A DNA stretch of 64,000 nt from Coriolopsis trogii (Eukaryota; Basidiomycota; Agaricomycetes; Polyporales; Polyporaceae), in assembly GCA_020543525.1 (NCBI GenBank), contig JAHYIO010000031.1, forward strand, positions 1,426,001-1,490,000, read 5' to 3'. Both the position numbers and the translations under genes were made by a program. The notes under the pieces are model-generated. The model ran no database searches. It saw only the letters and a list, made by a program, of their open reading frames with translations, and was not told the DNA's origin. Shown one piece after another: positions 11,099-23,032 of this stretch; within the stretch, counting starts at the first letter, position 1, and every line of letters starts with the position of its first letter.

Positions 11099-13226
11099 AT
11101 GCCTCATACAGCGGTCTATTTGCAGAAGGCATGCTTACAGCATAGATACATACGTTCGCGAGACAACTCAAATATCGTCGAGCGACCGGAACGTCTGCGC
11201 GCGGTCAACATTGGCCTTGCTGCAGCCGTTGCGCGACTGGAGGAGCGCGTCCCCGCAACGTCCACCCTTCCCCGTGTTCCCGCCTCCAATTCTGCTGTAC
11301 CGCAAGTAGACGAAGGTGCCGATGAACTAACCAACGCCCTTGGGAAGCTGCAGCTGGCCACTTCTCCATCCTCCGAGCCGTTCCCTGGCATCCCCTTGAC
11401 TTTTGTCCACAGCGAAGCATCTGCAGATCTGTTGAACCATCCCGCGATCAAGTTTGTCCATGGTGACATAGAGCGCGACCTGTACCTTGAGAACCTCAAG
11501 CTCTGGGCGCAGAGTAGTCAGGACAAAGTGAACCAAGGGGAGAGTGAGATTCCTGAAGGGTATTCTCAAGGCGATCTCTACTGTACGTGCCCCTCATCTG
11601 AGACGAGCTGCTGACAATTAACACGCTTGACAGTGTGCCCTGGCTCCCTAGACGCAATGCAAGGCGCACTTGGCACAATATGCGAAGCCGTGGATACCGT
11701 CGTACAAGACTCACGAGGAACGGCAAATTCGACAGTACGAGCGTCTCAAGCTTTCGTGGGGATACGGCCGCCTGGCCACCATTGTGGGGAGGTTATTGCG
11801 TGCAGTTGTATCTCCACTTTTTAGATGGCTGATCCTTCGTTAGGATACCCCATCTGGATTTTGCTTCGTGAACAATGTGGCTGTTGGAGCTGCACATGGT
11901 GAGCACCTTCGGTAGCTTCTCCGCTGAGGTAGCCTGCTCACTGTCCCTTAGCTCATATCAGGCATGATATCAAGCGCGTCGTGATTCTTGACATTGATTT
12001 GCACCACGGTAATTTGACGCTATAAGAACAAATCCTCGGTGCTGAAGATGCCCAACATCAACAGGAAATGGTACGCAAGCTATCGCCTGGCAGATCAACG
12101 AAGAGACATACAGGAAACAGCTTGAAGTTGAGGGCGGAGCACCGCAGGGAAAGTCAGGACTACAAGTCTACTACGGCAGTATTCATGACATCCTCTCATA
12201 CCCTTGCGAAGATGGCAAACCTGAGCTTGTCCAAGCCGCGTCCGTTTCCATCCACGGCTGCCACGGACAGCACATAGAGAACATACACCTCAAACCATAC
12301 ACCTCGGAGGAAGAGTTCTGGGAGAAGTGCTACTCCAGGCAATATTCACGCCTCTTGGAGAAGGCCGGCGACTTCCTTGACGGAACTGGAGGCCCAGGAG
12401 ATGACGTCTTGGTGTTCATTAGGTCAGTCGCTATTTGTTACATACAGTCTGCTCATTGTGAGATTTAGGCTTACTTTTCTCCCTTATAGTTGTGGTTTCG
12501 ACGCCAGCGAACACGAATATCCGTCCATGTCTCGTCATCAGCGGAAAGTACCTACTGCCTTTTACCATCGTTTCGCGAAGGATGCTCGTGTTTTTGCCGA
12601 GAAGTACGCCAAAGGCAAGCTCATCAGCGTGCTCGAAGGTGGTTACAGCGATCGCGCACTAACGAGTGGGGCCCTGGCTCACCTCGCCGGGCTGGTCGAC
12701 GACGAGGGCGAGTTCAGAGCAGACGAGACTTGGTGGCACATCGACAATCTGAAAGCGGTAAGTCTTCCATTCCAATGACCACTCGTCATACATATGGAAA
12801 CGACGAATCGCGTCTCTATAGCTCGAGGCGGCGACCAAGAAGCGCAGGGGCGGTCGGCCCTCCCATACAGCAGCCCCCGCTCCATGGATCGCGCGCACGC
12901 TCGAAGTTCTCGCTTCCATCGATTCTTCCCACACCATCCCTACTGCTCCCCGCGCACCTGTTCCGCACTCAGGTCGGACCCTTCGCGAACGCAAGCCCGC
13001 ATCCAGTACGAACGCGAGCGTGCGGCCCAGCCCCGCTGCCTCTCCCGGGAAGAAGCTTGGCGCCCGGAAAGGTCGTCCGAGTGCCACTGCGACAGCGGCA
13101 GCTGCGTCCGCCTCAGAGGAGAGCGACCTGACGGACGTTTCGACGGCTTCGGAGAAGGACGTCGACACTGCACCCAAGAAGTTGCCGCGCGTGATCTTGA
13201 AGCTCGGTCCTGCGCCTCCAGCCTGA
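11099..13226 (+). CDS. hos3: Histone deacetylase, Hos3 type
   Basis: This is a zinc-dependent histone deacetylase of the fungal Hos3 branch, acting on acetyl-lysine in chromatin. The N-terminus MPHTAVYLQ...ERPERLRAV fits the family. Active-site motifs are RPPGHHCGEDTPSGFCFVNN (tandem His), DIDLHHGNGTQ (zinc Asp and His), and CGFDASEHE followed by LEGGYS. Introns interrupt several motifs: the donor at 11583 precedes LCPGSLDA, one intron splits HHCGE|D, and one splits the Gly of HHGNGT. Re-joined frames are continuous through the catalytic core to about 12.75 kb. The last exon adds a Ser/Ala/Lys/Arg-rich tail ending LKLGPAPPA. An insertion rich in Pro and Ser lies between the N-terminal block and the catalytic centre (about residues 60-100). 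All catalytic residues expected for an active enzyme are visible. Confidence 0.9.
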
Positions 13227-13606
13227 GTCAGAGGAGAGCGGGATTGAGGGGAGCGAGTGGGCAGCCATACGAAGACATAATGAACCATCTTGTAACTGAT
13301 ATCGACTACGCTTCGTGACAGTATGAAGACGTTTACATCAACCTCCTCTGATGACACAAATATCCTGCTTCATTATCCGAAATGTCCCTATCCCACAACT
13401 ATGAACGAAAACCAGCGATCCGTGAACGAACAGCATAGCGATGGTAGCGATATGTATGACACAAGAAATGTATGTTTCGTGCGATGATGTACATTGTAGT
13501 TTACGCGTCAGACTGCACAACCCCACCAGAAAGGGCTAAACTATCGTAAAGCTGCATAGCAAAACCTAAGACAAAACTCTATACCTGTATCCGACGGGCA
13601 GCCGCA
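13227..13606. other. Intergenic between convergent HOS3 and RING-H2 genes
   Basis: This stretch of 380 bases holds the 3' flanks of two convergent genes. Nothing coding or repetitive is seen. Confidence 0.4.
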
Positions 13607-16111
13607 TCAGTCCAGATCATCCGCAGGATTGTACTCCCCCAACGGAGGCATGTGGCTCGAGCCGGGCGCCGGCGGAGCGGTTGTATCTGTTCCCTCTTGC
13701 ACAGGAGTCGGGTCGGTCCTCGGAGGTTCTGAAGCAGCACCACGGGCTGGGGATGAAGAAGTAAAGACAGGTAGTCCGTCTTGCCCATGACTAGAACTAA
13801 ATGATCTCCCGCCCAATGCAGTCGACGTCCAGGCTTGCGTATGCGTAGTAGTCCATGTGCGGAGAGGTGTGTCTCGTTCTTCCATGGTAGGCTCGCCTGC
13901 CTGCTGCGGCCCCAGTGTTTCCCCCGATGGAGCGGGGACGAGGCTAGTTGCGTGTGAAAGCCGATGTCGACGCTCCAACGCAGTAAAGATGTTCATGTCC
14001 ACGCCACGGGCATCCGTCGGTGTGAACAAGAGCGGTCTGGTGTGCAAATGTGCCATAGCATCGTGGGAAAAGGCAAAGGGAGGGGTAACGGGCTGATTCG
14101 TCGGCTGAAAAGCCCCAGCAGGCCGTGCTACTCGTGGAGCGATGTGTCGCCCTAGCAATCTCTCGCGCAATGCCCGTATTTCCGTTGGGAGTGCGGCGCT
14201 AGCCTCCATGAATAGAGGGGTAGGCAGGGGTGGTGGCGACGGACCCGAAGGCCTACGCAGAGTCGCTTCAGAAGGAGGGACAGGAGGTGCTGACGGAGAG
14301 CGGGGAGGGACTTCAGTCCTTGGTGGTTCAAATGCAGGGAGATGCTGGAGGATGGTCTCCAACTGTTGTCGACGAGCATCCGCATCCAGGAATCGCTGAT
14401 GCATCTCTTGGATATCACGATGTGCGGCTGCGATATCGAAGGTCCCAGTCTCGGGATCGAAATCCCAATCTGGTATGGGGGTGTCAAGGAAGTCAGCGAG
14501 GAACGGTACTCCCGTTGGCCGCGCAGGTCGGGGTGGTATCGCACGTGTGGTTGGGGTCGAAGCTGCTGAGATCTCCAACGGAGGATCTGTCAAGGCTGGG
14601 TATGAGTCGTCGCGGTATGAGGTATGGAGATTGAGCGTACGCACATTCAGGCATCTGCACTACTGGCCGCTTGCGCGGAACACCTGCGACTTGAGCTTCT
14701 TCTTCTGCTAGCAGCCATTCGTTGAAGCTCTCCACCGCCGGAGGCTGCCAGACACGTGCGGATTGGACAGTCACTGTGCCTAGCCCCGATACGAGCGCCT
14801 CGCGGATGCCTCTCGATAGTTGGAGAGTAAGTGAGAGTGGGTCGATATCAAACCTGCATGTTGGACATGTCGTCTTACGAGACAACCAAGGGGAGAGACA
14901 GTCCTTGTGAAAGAGGTGCTTGCCAGCGCATGGGAAGGCGACGACAGCATCCAGATCCGGGTGCAGAGGGAGCGCAGCATAGAACTCTACAACCTTGCGA
15001 GCCTCTTCAGCATCGGGTGACTTGTCAAGAAGGTCATCTCGGCAGATGGCGCAGCCGTCCACGTCTTCAGTGGTACCAGTGCGCAATTTCTCGTATCGTC
15101 GCACCAGGTCGTCCGGGACAATTTCCATGGCGGTGAGAAGCGTCTCAGCGCGCTTTGGGTCATTGTCTACGCCAGCGACCCTGTTCGTCAAGTCCGCTAC
15201 CCACTCCGGCGGAGGCTGGAAACGAGCGTCGAGGTCGGGTATTATTCCACGCTGAAATGACGCAGCATGAGATCGTTCGTGGCATTCGCATAAGCGAATC
15301 TTCACTTACCGCTCGGTCAAGCAACTCCGTGTACATCTGCAGCCTGCTCCGGACACCTATGAGGTCGGCGTCTGACTCAGCGTCACCCGACTCAGCTGGG
15401 GCTTGGGGTGAACGACGGCGGGGGCTTGCACCGGCAGTGCGCTCTCTTTCTTCAATGATCTGTGTGACGAGGTTTGGTTGGTTATCGTCGGAATCTTCTA
15501 TGCCTTCTTCGTCATCCCAATCCGGATCGGAGTCGCTCATATAGATGTCCCCTTCAGACGAGGAGTCGGAGACACTCTGCAGAGACGGCATGCTACTGTC
15601 GTCGCTCTCCGCTCCATCAGTATTATCAGCTGGCGGGTCGGAAATGCCTCGGTTACCCAGTCGTCGTCCTAGGCACGTGTATCAGAGCAAGGGGGTGACT
15701 GCGTACATGGGATAACTCACCTCGCGCTACGCCACTCGGGCGGTCGTTTGTTGTGGACAGCGCGATAGGTGTGGATGTAGCTGTCACCGCGCCTGTGCTA
15801 GCTGATGTAGAGGGGTCATCTTCAAGAGGAGGAATGTCGTCTTCTGCAGCGGCTTCAGAAGCCGCCGCATTGGTGGGGAGAGGGGAGCTCGAGGCGGCAT
15901 CATCCTCTAATGGAGGCAGGTCGTCATACAGCGACGGTTCGTCTCTTGTAGCATCTCGTCCACCATTTAAAGGGGACACAAAGTCTGGGTTCAACAGCAT
16001 TTCCAGCAGGCTGTTGGGCTCTTCGTTACCCGAGCGGGGGGACTGTCCCGTTCGCCTGAGATCCTCGGCCAGCATGGCGAGAGCAGCGAGACGGTTGGGC
16101 GTGTGATCCAT
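13607..16111 (-). CDS. RING-H2 zinc-finger protein, probable E3 ubiquitin ligase
   Basis: The ATG at 16111 opens an acidic, Ser/Pro-rich N-terminus with two near-identical DDxPPLEDD motifs. The RING-H2 finger lies in the exon at about 14.7-15.25 kb: CAIC, then after a long first loop FPCAGKHLFHKDC, then CPTC. This gives the C3H2C3 ligands needed to bind E2 enzymes. A splice (donor GTGCGT, acceptor ...TTGACAG) joins the post-RING region to a large Pro-rich C-terminal exon that ends at TGA 13607-13609. The C-terminal 340 residues are mostly disordered, with a short helical stretch resembling a coiled coil (AHRDIQEMHQRFLDADARRQQ). Substrate and pathway are unknown. The gene is divergent from YSH1 with 259 bases between starts. 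Confidence 0.75.
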
Positions 16112-16370
16112 GACGGCGGGGTAAGTGGTGGGTGAAGATCAACAGCGCATATAGCCACAAACCAAAAATGCGGATGCCCACGAAGAGCAGAGATGGCTGA
16201 ATGAAGGTTGGCAAGAATGAGGCGAGAGTAGCTGGAGTCGGTACAAAGTGCGGTAGACGCTGGTATGTTGACCCCGAGTGGTGCCCACTTCTTGTACACG
16301 GCTTGACTGCTCACCACCACCATCCGCCCCTTGGTCGTCCTCTGCACTTGCTGTCTCGGAGCTCAACTTG

Positions 16371-19300
16371 ATGTCTGATGTTCCCAAACTCCGCATAACT
16401 CTCCTTGGAGCAGGCCAAGAAGTAGGGCGCTCGTGCTGCGTCTTGCAATACCGTGGGCGAACAATCGTCTGCGATGCAGGCGTCCACCCAGCCTACAGCG
16501 GAATAGCCTCCTTGCCCTTCGTTGATGACTTGGACTGGAGTACTGTCGATGTCTTACTCATAACACAGTACGCACAGTGGTGTCCATGTGAACTAAACTA
16601 GCCTTTTGACACTCCATAGTTTTCACCTTGATCATGCAGCAGCTCTAACGTACATCATGGAAAAGGTGTGTGTGTGCATAATCGCAGTAACTTGCAGCCT
16701 TCTCATACTGCAACAGACCAACTTCCGTGATGGAAAAGGCAAAGTGTATATGACCCATCCTACCAAGGCCCTGCACAAGTTCATGATGCAAGACTTTGTC
16801 CGTATGAGGTATGCTTGTCCTCGCCCTCCTCACCTCTCGTCATGCCATCTTCATGCGTCCGTCCAGTTCATCTTCCGCGGACACGCTCTTCACTCCACTT
16901 GAAATGTCAATGTCGCTTGCATCCATCATCCCTGTCTCTGCTCACCAAGTCATTACGCCGTGTCCTGGAGTCACTTTCACTCCGTACCACGCTGGCCACG
17001 TTCTAGGGGCTTGTATGTTTCTCATCGACATCGCTGGCCTGAAGATACTGTACACTGGCGACTATTCTCGAGAAGAGGATCGACATCTGGTCAAGGCCGA
17101 GATTCCACCTGTTCACCCTGATGTGCTTATAGTCGAAAGCACCTATGGAGTCCAAAGCCATGAACCTAGAGAGGACAAAGAGACTCGTTTCACCAACCTC
17201 GTTCATTCCATCATTCGCAGAGGAGGTCACGTCCTTCTGCCGACTTTCGCCTTGGGTCGAGCACAGGAGCTACTACTGATTCTAGATGAATACTGGGGGA
17301 AGCATCCCGACCTGCACAATGTACCGATATACTATGCTTCGAGTCTCGCTCGCAAGTGTATGGCTGTGTATCAAACCTACATACACACGATGAACACCTC
17401 TGTCCGAACACGGTTCGCAAAACGTGACAATCCATTTGTATTCAAGTAAGTCCTCGATGGTGTCACCTTCATTCTACTCGCGTCATACTTTCCTCCATCA
17501 GACACATCACCAATGTCCCCTCTACGCGTGGCTGGGAACGCAAGATAGCGGAGGGTCCACCATGTGTGGTCCTGGCCTCACCAGGTTTCATGAACAACGG
17601 CCCGAGTCGAGAGCTCCTTGAGCTCTGGGCACCGGACTCGAGGAATGGCTGCATTGTGACCGGTTACTCCGTTGAGGGGACGATGGCGAGGGTGAGTGAC
17701 TACCATCAGGGCTTGACGGAGTTCGTTGTGTACCCTTCGGTCCGTGTTGTATGTACAATGCGAAGCAATGGACATCTTGTTACCCCTCCCCCATGTCTCG
17801 GGTTTCCATGGCGTGCTCCGTCTGCCTGTGAGTGTGAGTTGACGTTCATGTCTTTTTTGCCCTCTGTTTTTCAATAGGATATCCTCACCGAGCCGGAAGA
17901 GATCACCACCGTGAAAGGCGCAACGATTCCAAGGAAGCTCTCTGTGGACTACATCTCCTTCAGTGCACATGTCGACTATTCGCAGAATTCAGAGTTCATG
18001 GAGTTGGTCAGACCGCAGCATATAGTGAGTGGTAGACAAACCTGTGTAACACTGAAAACGTATTCATTCCGTCGTAGGTTTTGGTCCATGGTGAGGCGAC
18101 CGGGATGGGACGTCTCAAGGCGGCTATGCAAGACAGGTACAAAAGTCGAGACGAGGAGATCAAAATCCACACTCCACGGAATCTAGACACCCTCGAATTG
18201 ACGTTTCGTAGCGAACGAGTAGCGAAGGTGCGTCTCTCCTTCGATCCCAATGCGCCAGACTTATTGTCGCCACTGGGAAGGCCATCGGGACTCTCGCAGC
18301 GAAGCCCCCACAACCGAACGACGTCATATCTGGGCTGCTGGTCTCGAAGGACTACTCGTACACGTTGCTGGACCCGCGCGACCTGAGGGACTTTGCGGGG
18401 CTGACAACGTGTGTGGTCACACAGCGACAAAAGGTCGCCTTGGGTGTGGGTTGGGAGCTCGTGCGATGGCATCTGGAGGGGATGTTCGGACAAGTCGAGG
18501 AAGGGCTAGACAAGGATGGTATCCCGACAATGAGGGTGCGTGGCTCAGTTTCCATGTCTCGCCTTGATTCTTGCTGAAACTCCCGTATCGGTGTAGGTGA
18601 TGGGCGCGGTAGATATCAAGCTGACGCAGGAGCAGGAGCTCACTCTCGAGTGGGACTCAAGCGCGAGCAATGACATGATCGCGGACTCGACGCTCGCATT
18701 GATCAACGGAATCGACAAGAGCCCCGCCTCCGTGAAGTGTACGTCTGGCCTCGCGACCCACAGTCTATGCTTGTACATGCATGCTCATACGAGGCATTCA
18801 GTGACAACGCATCCACACAATCACAGCCATGCCCCCGAGCACCGGCATCCGCATGCTGACGTTGCGGACGAGAGCGCGGGGGTGACGCGGCTGCAGCGAC
18901 TCGCGTGGTTCCTCGAGGCGCACTTTGGCGACGTCGAGCTACACATGCCCGACGAGGGGGATGAGATGGAGCACGGCGAGAACGCGCACGAGCCGTCCCT
19001 CCTCGTTACTCTGGACGAAGCTGATGCTGTCATCAACCTCCTCTCCATGGTGAGCACCTCCAGGTCCTATGGTTACGCGCGGGATTTGACGTGAAGTTGG
19101 TCCGCAGACCGTGACGAGCTCGAGTGAGTCACTCAAGAGGAGGGTCGAGGCGGTGCTCGACATGGCCGTGTCCACTGTGAGCTCGCTCAGCGAGGCGTTT
19201 ACCGCGGGTGTGCCAGTGCAGGTGGAGGACGTGGCCGGAGCTGCGAATGAAGCTGCTAAGGACGGCAAGGCTGGTTCGCCTTCGGGTCTCGAGGCAATTC

Positions 19301-19455
19301 CAGAGGAAGACGTGTCGATGAAGGATTCTGTCAAGGTCAACGGCGATAATGCTCTTGCAAACGGAACCGAACAGGCGGAGGGCGATGGGGACGACGAGGG
19401 TGATGACGAGGAGGAGGAAGATGACGATGACGTGGTTTTGCAGGTACACGGCTAA
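16371..19455 (+). CDS. ysh1: Cleavage/polyadenylation endonuclease Ysh1 (CPSF-73)
   Basis: This is the metallo-beta-lactamase/beta-CASP endonuclease that cuts pre-mRNA before polyadenylation, in the nuclear CPF/CPSF complex. The N-terminus ([16 protein letters not shown]) is typical. The HxHxDH zinc motif reads HFHLDH and is assembled across an intron that splits the first His codon. Later motifs include GACMFLI...[13 protein letters not shown], the beta-CASP block [17 protein letters not shown], the [17 protein letters not shown] motif and [11 protein letters not shown]. The C-terminal CPSF73-100 domain follows, with a His-rich insertion and a very acidic tail ending VVLQVHG at 19455. Introns are short and many, with clean GT-AG ends. 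The gene pairs head-to-head with the RING-H2 gene. Catalytic residues look complete, so the enzyme should be active. Confidence 0.93.
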
Positions 19456-19947
19456 GGAGGAAAGGCTGCTTTCATAGCCGTGTGGTCACTGTCGTATCTT
19501 CATACTTACTCTTTAGATTGTGTATCGCTACATTACATTGTACGTCCGATGCATTTTCATCTCTCACAGCAGGTCTTGATAGCAGTGAGATAGCAGAAGC
19601 AACTCTTATCGCTATCCGGATGAGTACATGAGATTGACAGCCACCAAGATGACCGGATACTCTTCTTACTGCGAGCGCGCGCTGAGACAGACAATGGGGC
19701 GTATTTTGACTTGGCTGTCCGCGATCGTGTCCACTCCTGTTTGTGCTCTACGTATGTTCGGGGAATTGTGTACCTGGATCTCTCTTGCATATTATTGGCT
19801 TCAATAATGTTCTACGCCTGGATACGATCCAGCCAACAACCCACATGAGTACAAAATTCGCTGCGACCTCTTTCGTGTAACTATAACAGCTACATACACA
19901 TTGTGACGCACTTCGTACGTCTTTCGCCATGTTCTAACTCGACGTCT
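19456..19947. other. Intergenic between convergent YSH1 and DUF2264 genes
   Basis: These 492 bases of 3' flank hold no recognisable gene, RNA or repeat. Confidence 0.4.
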
Positions 19948-21983
19948 TCACGCCATGAGGATCTTGATGGCTTCCGGAACGACCGGCCGCTTCTTCCACT
20001 CTGCCTCCCATCCAGGGGCAGCACCCTCCTTGCCCGCGAGGCTCGGCAGCCCAAACACGGCCGTCACGAGCCAGATGTCGCCCTCCTGCGGCTCATGCTC
20101 GTCCATGAGCGTCGGCAGGACGGCACGCGGCACCATCAAGTTCGTGTTCGCGTCCGTCCGCATCGCGCGCCCCTTCCTCCCCGAACGCGCCCCCAGCTCC
20201 GCAATGCCCGACACGCCCGCCTTGGACGCAGCGCGCGCCTCGCTCCCGTTCTCGAGCGTGCCAAACGCCTCGCCCTCAGACGGCTCGAGTGCGCGACCGT
20301 TCTTGCCCTGACCATAGATCGCCCAGCCGCCCTCAGCAGAGAGCAGCCTGCGGGCGCTGCGAATACGGTGCACGCGCAGGTGCCAGAGCGGGGCGTCGGA
20401 TGTGGGCGGGACGAGCCACGTCTCGACCGACACGTCCTTCCACGGGTACCACATCGAGCGGAGCCACTTGCCGCCCTCCTCGAAGCGTGCCTCCCTGGTG
20501 TCCCGCCGGACCTTCCACACCTCGCCGTCGTCGTCGCTAAGCGCGAGCGCGCTGTCCGCGCCGAGCTCCTCGAGCGTGAGCGAGCCGACGGGCACGCTGT
20601 ACCCAAAGGCGGACGAGTACGCAAACTTGCCGTACTTGGCGGCGCTCTGCTTGACGGGGTACGAGCACTGCTGGCCGGAGGACAGGACGTATGTGTGCCC
20701 GCCGAGGTTCGTCGCGATGTGGAGCGGCTTGAAGAGCGGCTTGACGGTGTTGAGGAGCGCGGATGGATAAGGCTCTTCGGGTGATTCCCAGAAGGGGTGC
20801 GTCTCGGGAAGGGCGAGGGCGATGAATGACTTGCAGAACCAGTAGGGACTTCCGGGGGAGTTGTAGTTTTCGGTCATGTTGTGGTTAGGGTAGCAGAAGC
20901 CGATAGTGAACGTCCCGTCAGTATGGTACGCTCCAGGTTGACGGGCCCAGTAACGCAAGTTTCGGAGCTGGAGACCCTTGACGGCGCCCCAAGTCAGGGG
21001 GGCTGGAGGCTCGACGTCGGCAAACGCAAGGGCACCCCAAAATGCGGACATGGCGGCACGGTAGGTGAGACTTCGACCGAAGGGGACAGCACGCCCTGCA
21101 TGAGATTGTATGAGTTTGTATCGTAACAAGATGACAAAAGCTGGTCGTGACTTGCCTTCTTGATCGAAGTAGTGTACGAAGTCCAAAGCGAACTTGCGGG
21201 CACGGTTGCGGAACTCCTCGCATCGTTCTGGGTCGTTATCTTGCGCCAGCTTGGAGTAGACGAGCTGTGCAAACTGGATGGCAAAGGATGAGGAATAGTA
21301 GTCGAGTTGGACCACCCCCTCCGGGCCGTCGCGGGACCAGCCGCCACCAATATAGAACGTGTCCAAATGATCGAGATCGGCTTTCATGCGTTTGGCGTCG
21401 AACCGGGGGGAGCCGACCTTGGACAAACCAAGGTTCGAAAACACCTGCGAGAAATTTGACATTATCATCCTGAAGCCAAGCACAGCGAACATATGCTTAC
21501 TCGGAACCAGAGCCAGTTTGTGTTCGGCATCTCCTTATCGTTCATGCCTCCGAGCCAGTCTTCGAGATGGCGCTTGCCCTCGTCAGGAAGAGGATCCCAG
21601 ATATGTTCCCTGGCCACCGCAAGAGAGAAACCAATGGCGGAGCACTCAACCATGCGTTGATCCTTGTTACGCATGTTTCCCCAAAACTCTTCGTGGTCAG
21701 GGTTAGTTCCGTTGGCGAATCCTCTGACCCATCGCTCGACCCCTGGATAGGAACCTCCGCCAGCAAGCAGAGCGGCAAGACCCCAGATGGGGCGTGAAAA
21801 GCCCTCTAGCTGAGCGGCGGCTTCATCGTAATGGGTGCCCGTGAAACCGAGGTGGATGCGAGCACCTCCAGGAGAAGTATGGGGTGCGAGGGGGTCGAGG
21901 AGGCCGATGAGATATTGGGCGAGCTCCGCCTTTGTCTGGACGGGGTTCGAGGTGAAGGGCGTAGTGCCTGCAAACGACGACAT
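19948..21983 (-). CDS. DUF2264 family protein, probable (alpha/alpha)6-type glycan-related enzyme
   Basis: The protein matches the DUF2264 family, found in bacteria and fungi and thought to be related to glycan-active helical-barrel enzymes. Recognisable blocks are [17 protein letters not shown] near the N-terminus, then [69 protein letters not shown] and [21 protein letters not shown]. Three exons are read: about 21.5-21.98 kb, 21.17-21.45 kb, and a large final exon from about 21.1 kb to TGA at 19948-19950. The ATG at 21983 is the first in this frame; an ATG at 22047 is out of frame. There is no signal peptide, so it is probably cytosolic. The C-terminal half (after about residue 380) is a beta-rich domain typical of full-length members. 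The exact reaction is unknown. Confidence 0.82.
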
Positions 21984-23032
21984 GGGCGGAGGAGGAAGGA
22001 GTGGGCGAGGGAGGAGCAACGGCGGCCGACGGGCTTGTAGATGGCATTATAAAGGACAGTTGAGTTCTTGATCCTTAGGATTCGAGTCAGGATCCGGACT
22101 AACGCTTGATACCGTGGCCGATACCTGTGGGCGTAAAACAAATAAAAAAATGAATAAACCATATTCCAAATAGGAAGGAGGACGTCCACAGAGAGAGCGA
22201 GGACTGGAAGGCTTGTGAGCGTCGTTGGCTATCATGGGCGACTGCCACGAGTGTCTGCGTATGCAATAGGATAAGAAGTGGAACACATTCATTCATACTT
22301 GGGATAGACGTTGCTCTGAGCGGACACGCCATGCCCTTGGAGTGTGGCCCCGTCGGCCGCACTGGCAGAAGGACCATCAAGGTTGGTCTCAGCTTGCTCT
22401 CGTCCCCGTCCTCCTGACGCAGACGGAGACGATGGCTTCACTTCCCGGCCCGTTCCCCCGCGCCACTGGGGACACGCGCTTATGGCACTGCATTCTCGCC
22501 ATATCGAGCAGCTCGTTCGCGCTGTCCATTCTTCTCCCGCGCGAAGACGAGAGAGCTAGAAGCCCATACTAGCCGTACACGATGCCCGCACGGACGTAAC
22601 GGGTTCGCCACGTGAAGGACGAGGCTGTTCAGTCTCCGACTGCAACCTTGGCCGGACGCGGAGACTCAATCCACTCGCGTGCAGACTGTAGTCCGTCAAA
22701 TTAGGACCTCGTATGGAGCATCGAAGGAATAAGAGGTCACTTCTTTGTCCAGACACCCGAGCTCAGTCAGCGATAGGAAACCACCCTGTAGAGCATGGGT
22801 CGATGCCGCTTGCGATCCTGACTATAGACACCGTCCTCTCGAGTTCTCTACAGTACAAACCCCGCTCGACGCGCCCCTTCGACACGCCGGCAGGGCACCC
22901 GGGCCGAGGGGGCGGTGATGAGCCGGTCGCGTGATTGGGCGGGAGTCCGCGAGAGTTGTCCCGGACCCCGAGTCCCGACCGAGTGCCACTGCCAGTCTGC
23001 TTAGAGTCTCGGAGTGCACTGTCCGTCTTGTC
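21984..23032. other. Divergent promoter region, DUF2264 / RING-TRAF
   Basis: About 1.05 kb separates the two start codons. No exon, tRNA or repeat is recognised. The stretch 22.85-23.0 kb, just before the RING-TRAF start, is GC-rich. Confidence 0.35.

Noticed and set aside
12659..13357. 232-codon minus-strand open frame
   Set aside because: It lies opposite the HOS3 3' exons, whose plus-strand reading keeps catalytic motifs and frame; it is a shadow.
19903..20784. 293-codon plus-strand open frame
   Set aside because: It is antisense to the DUF2264 gene, which shows continuous family similarity on the minus strand.
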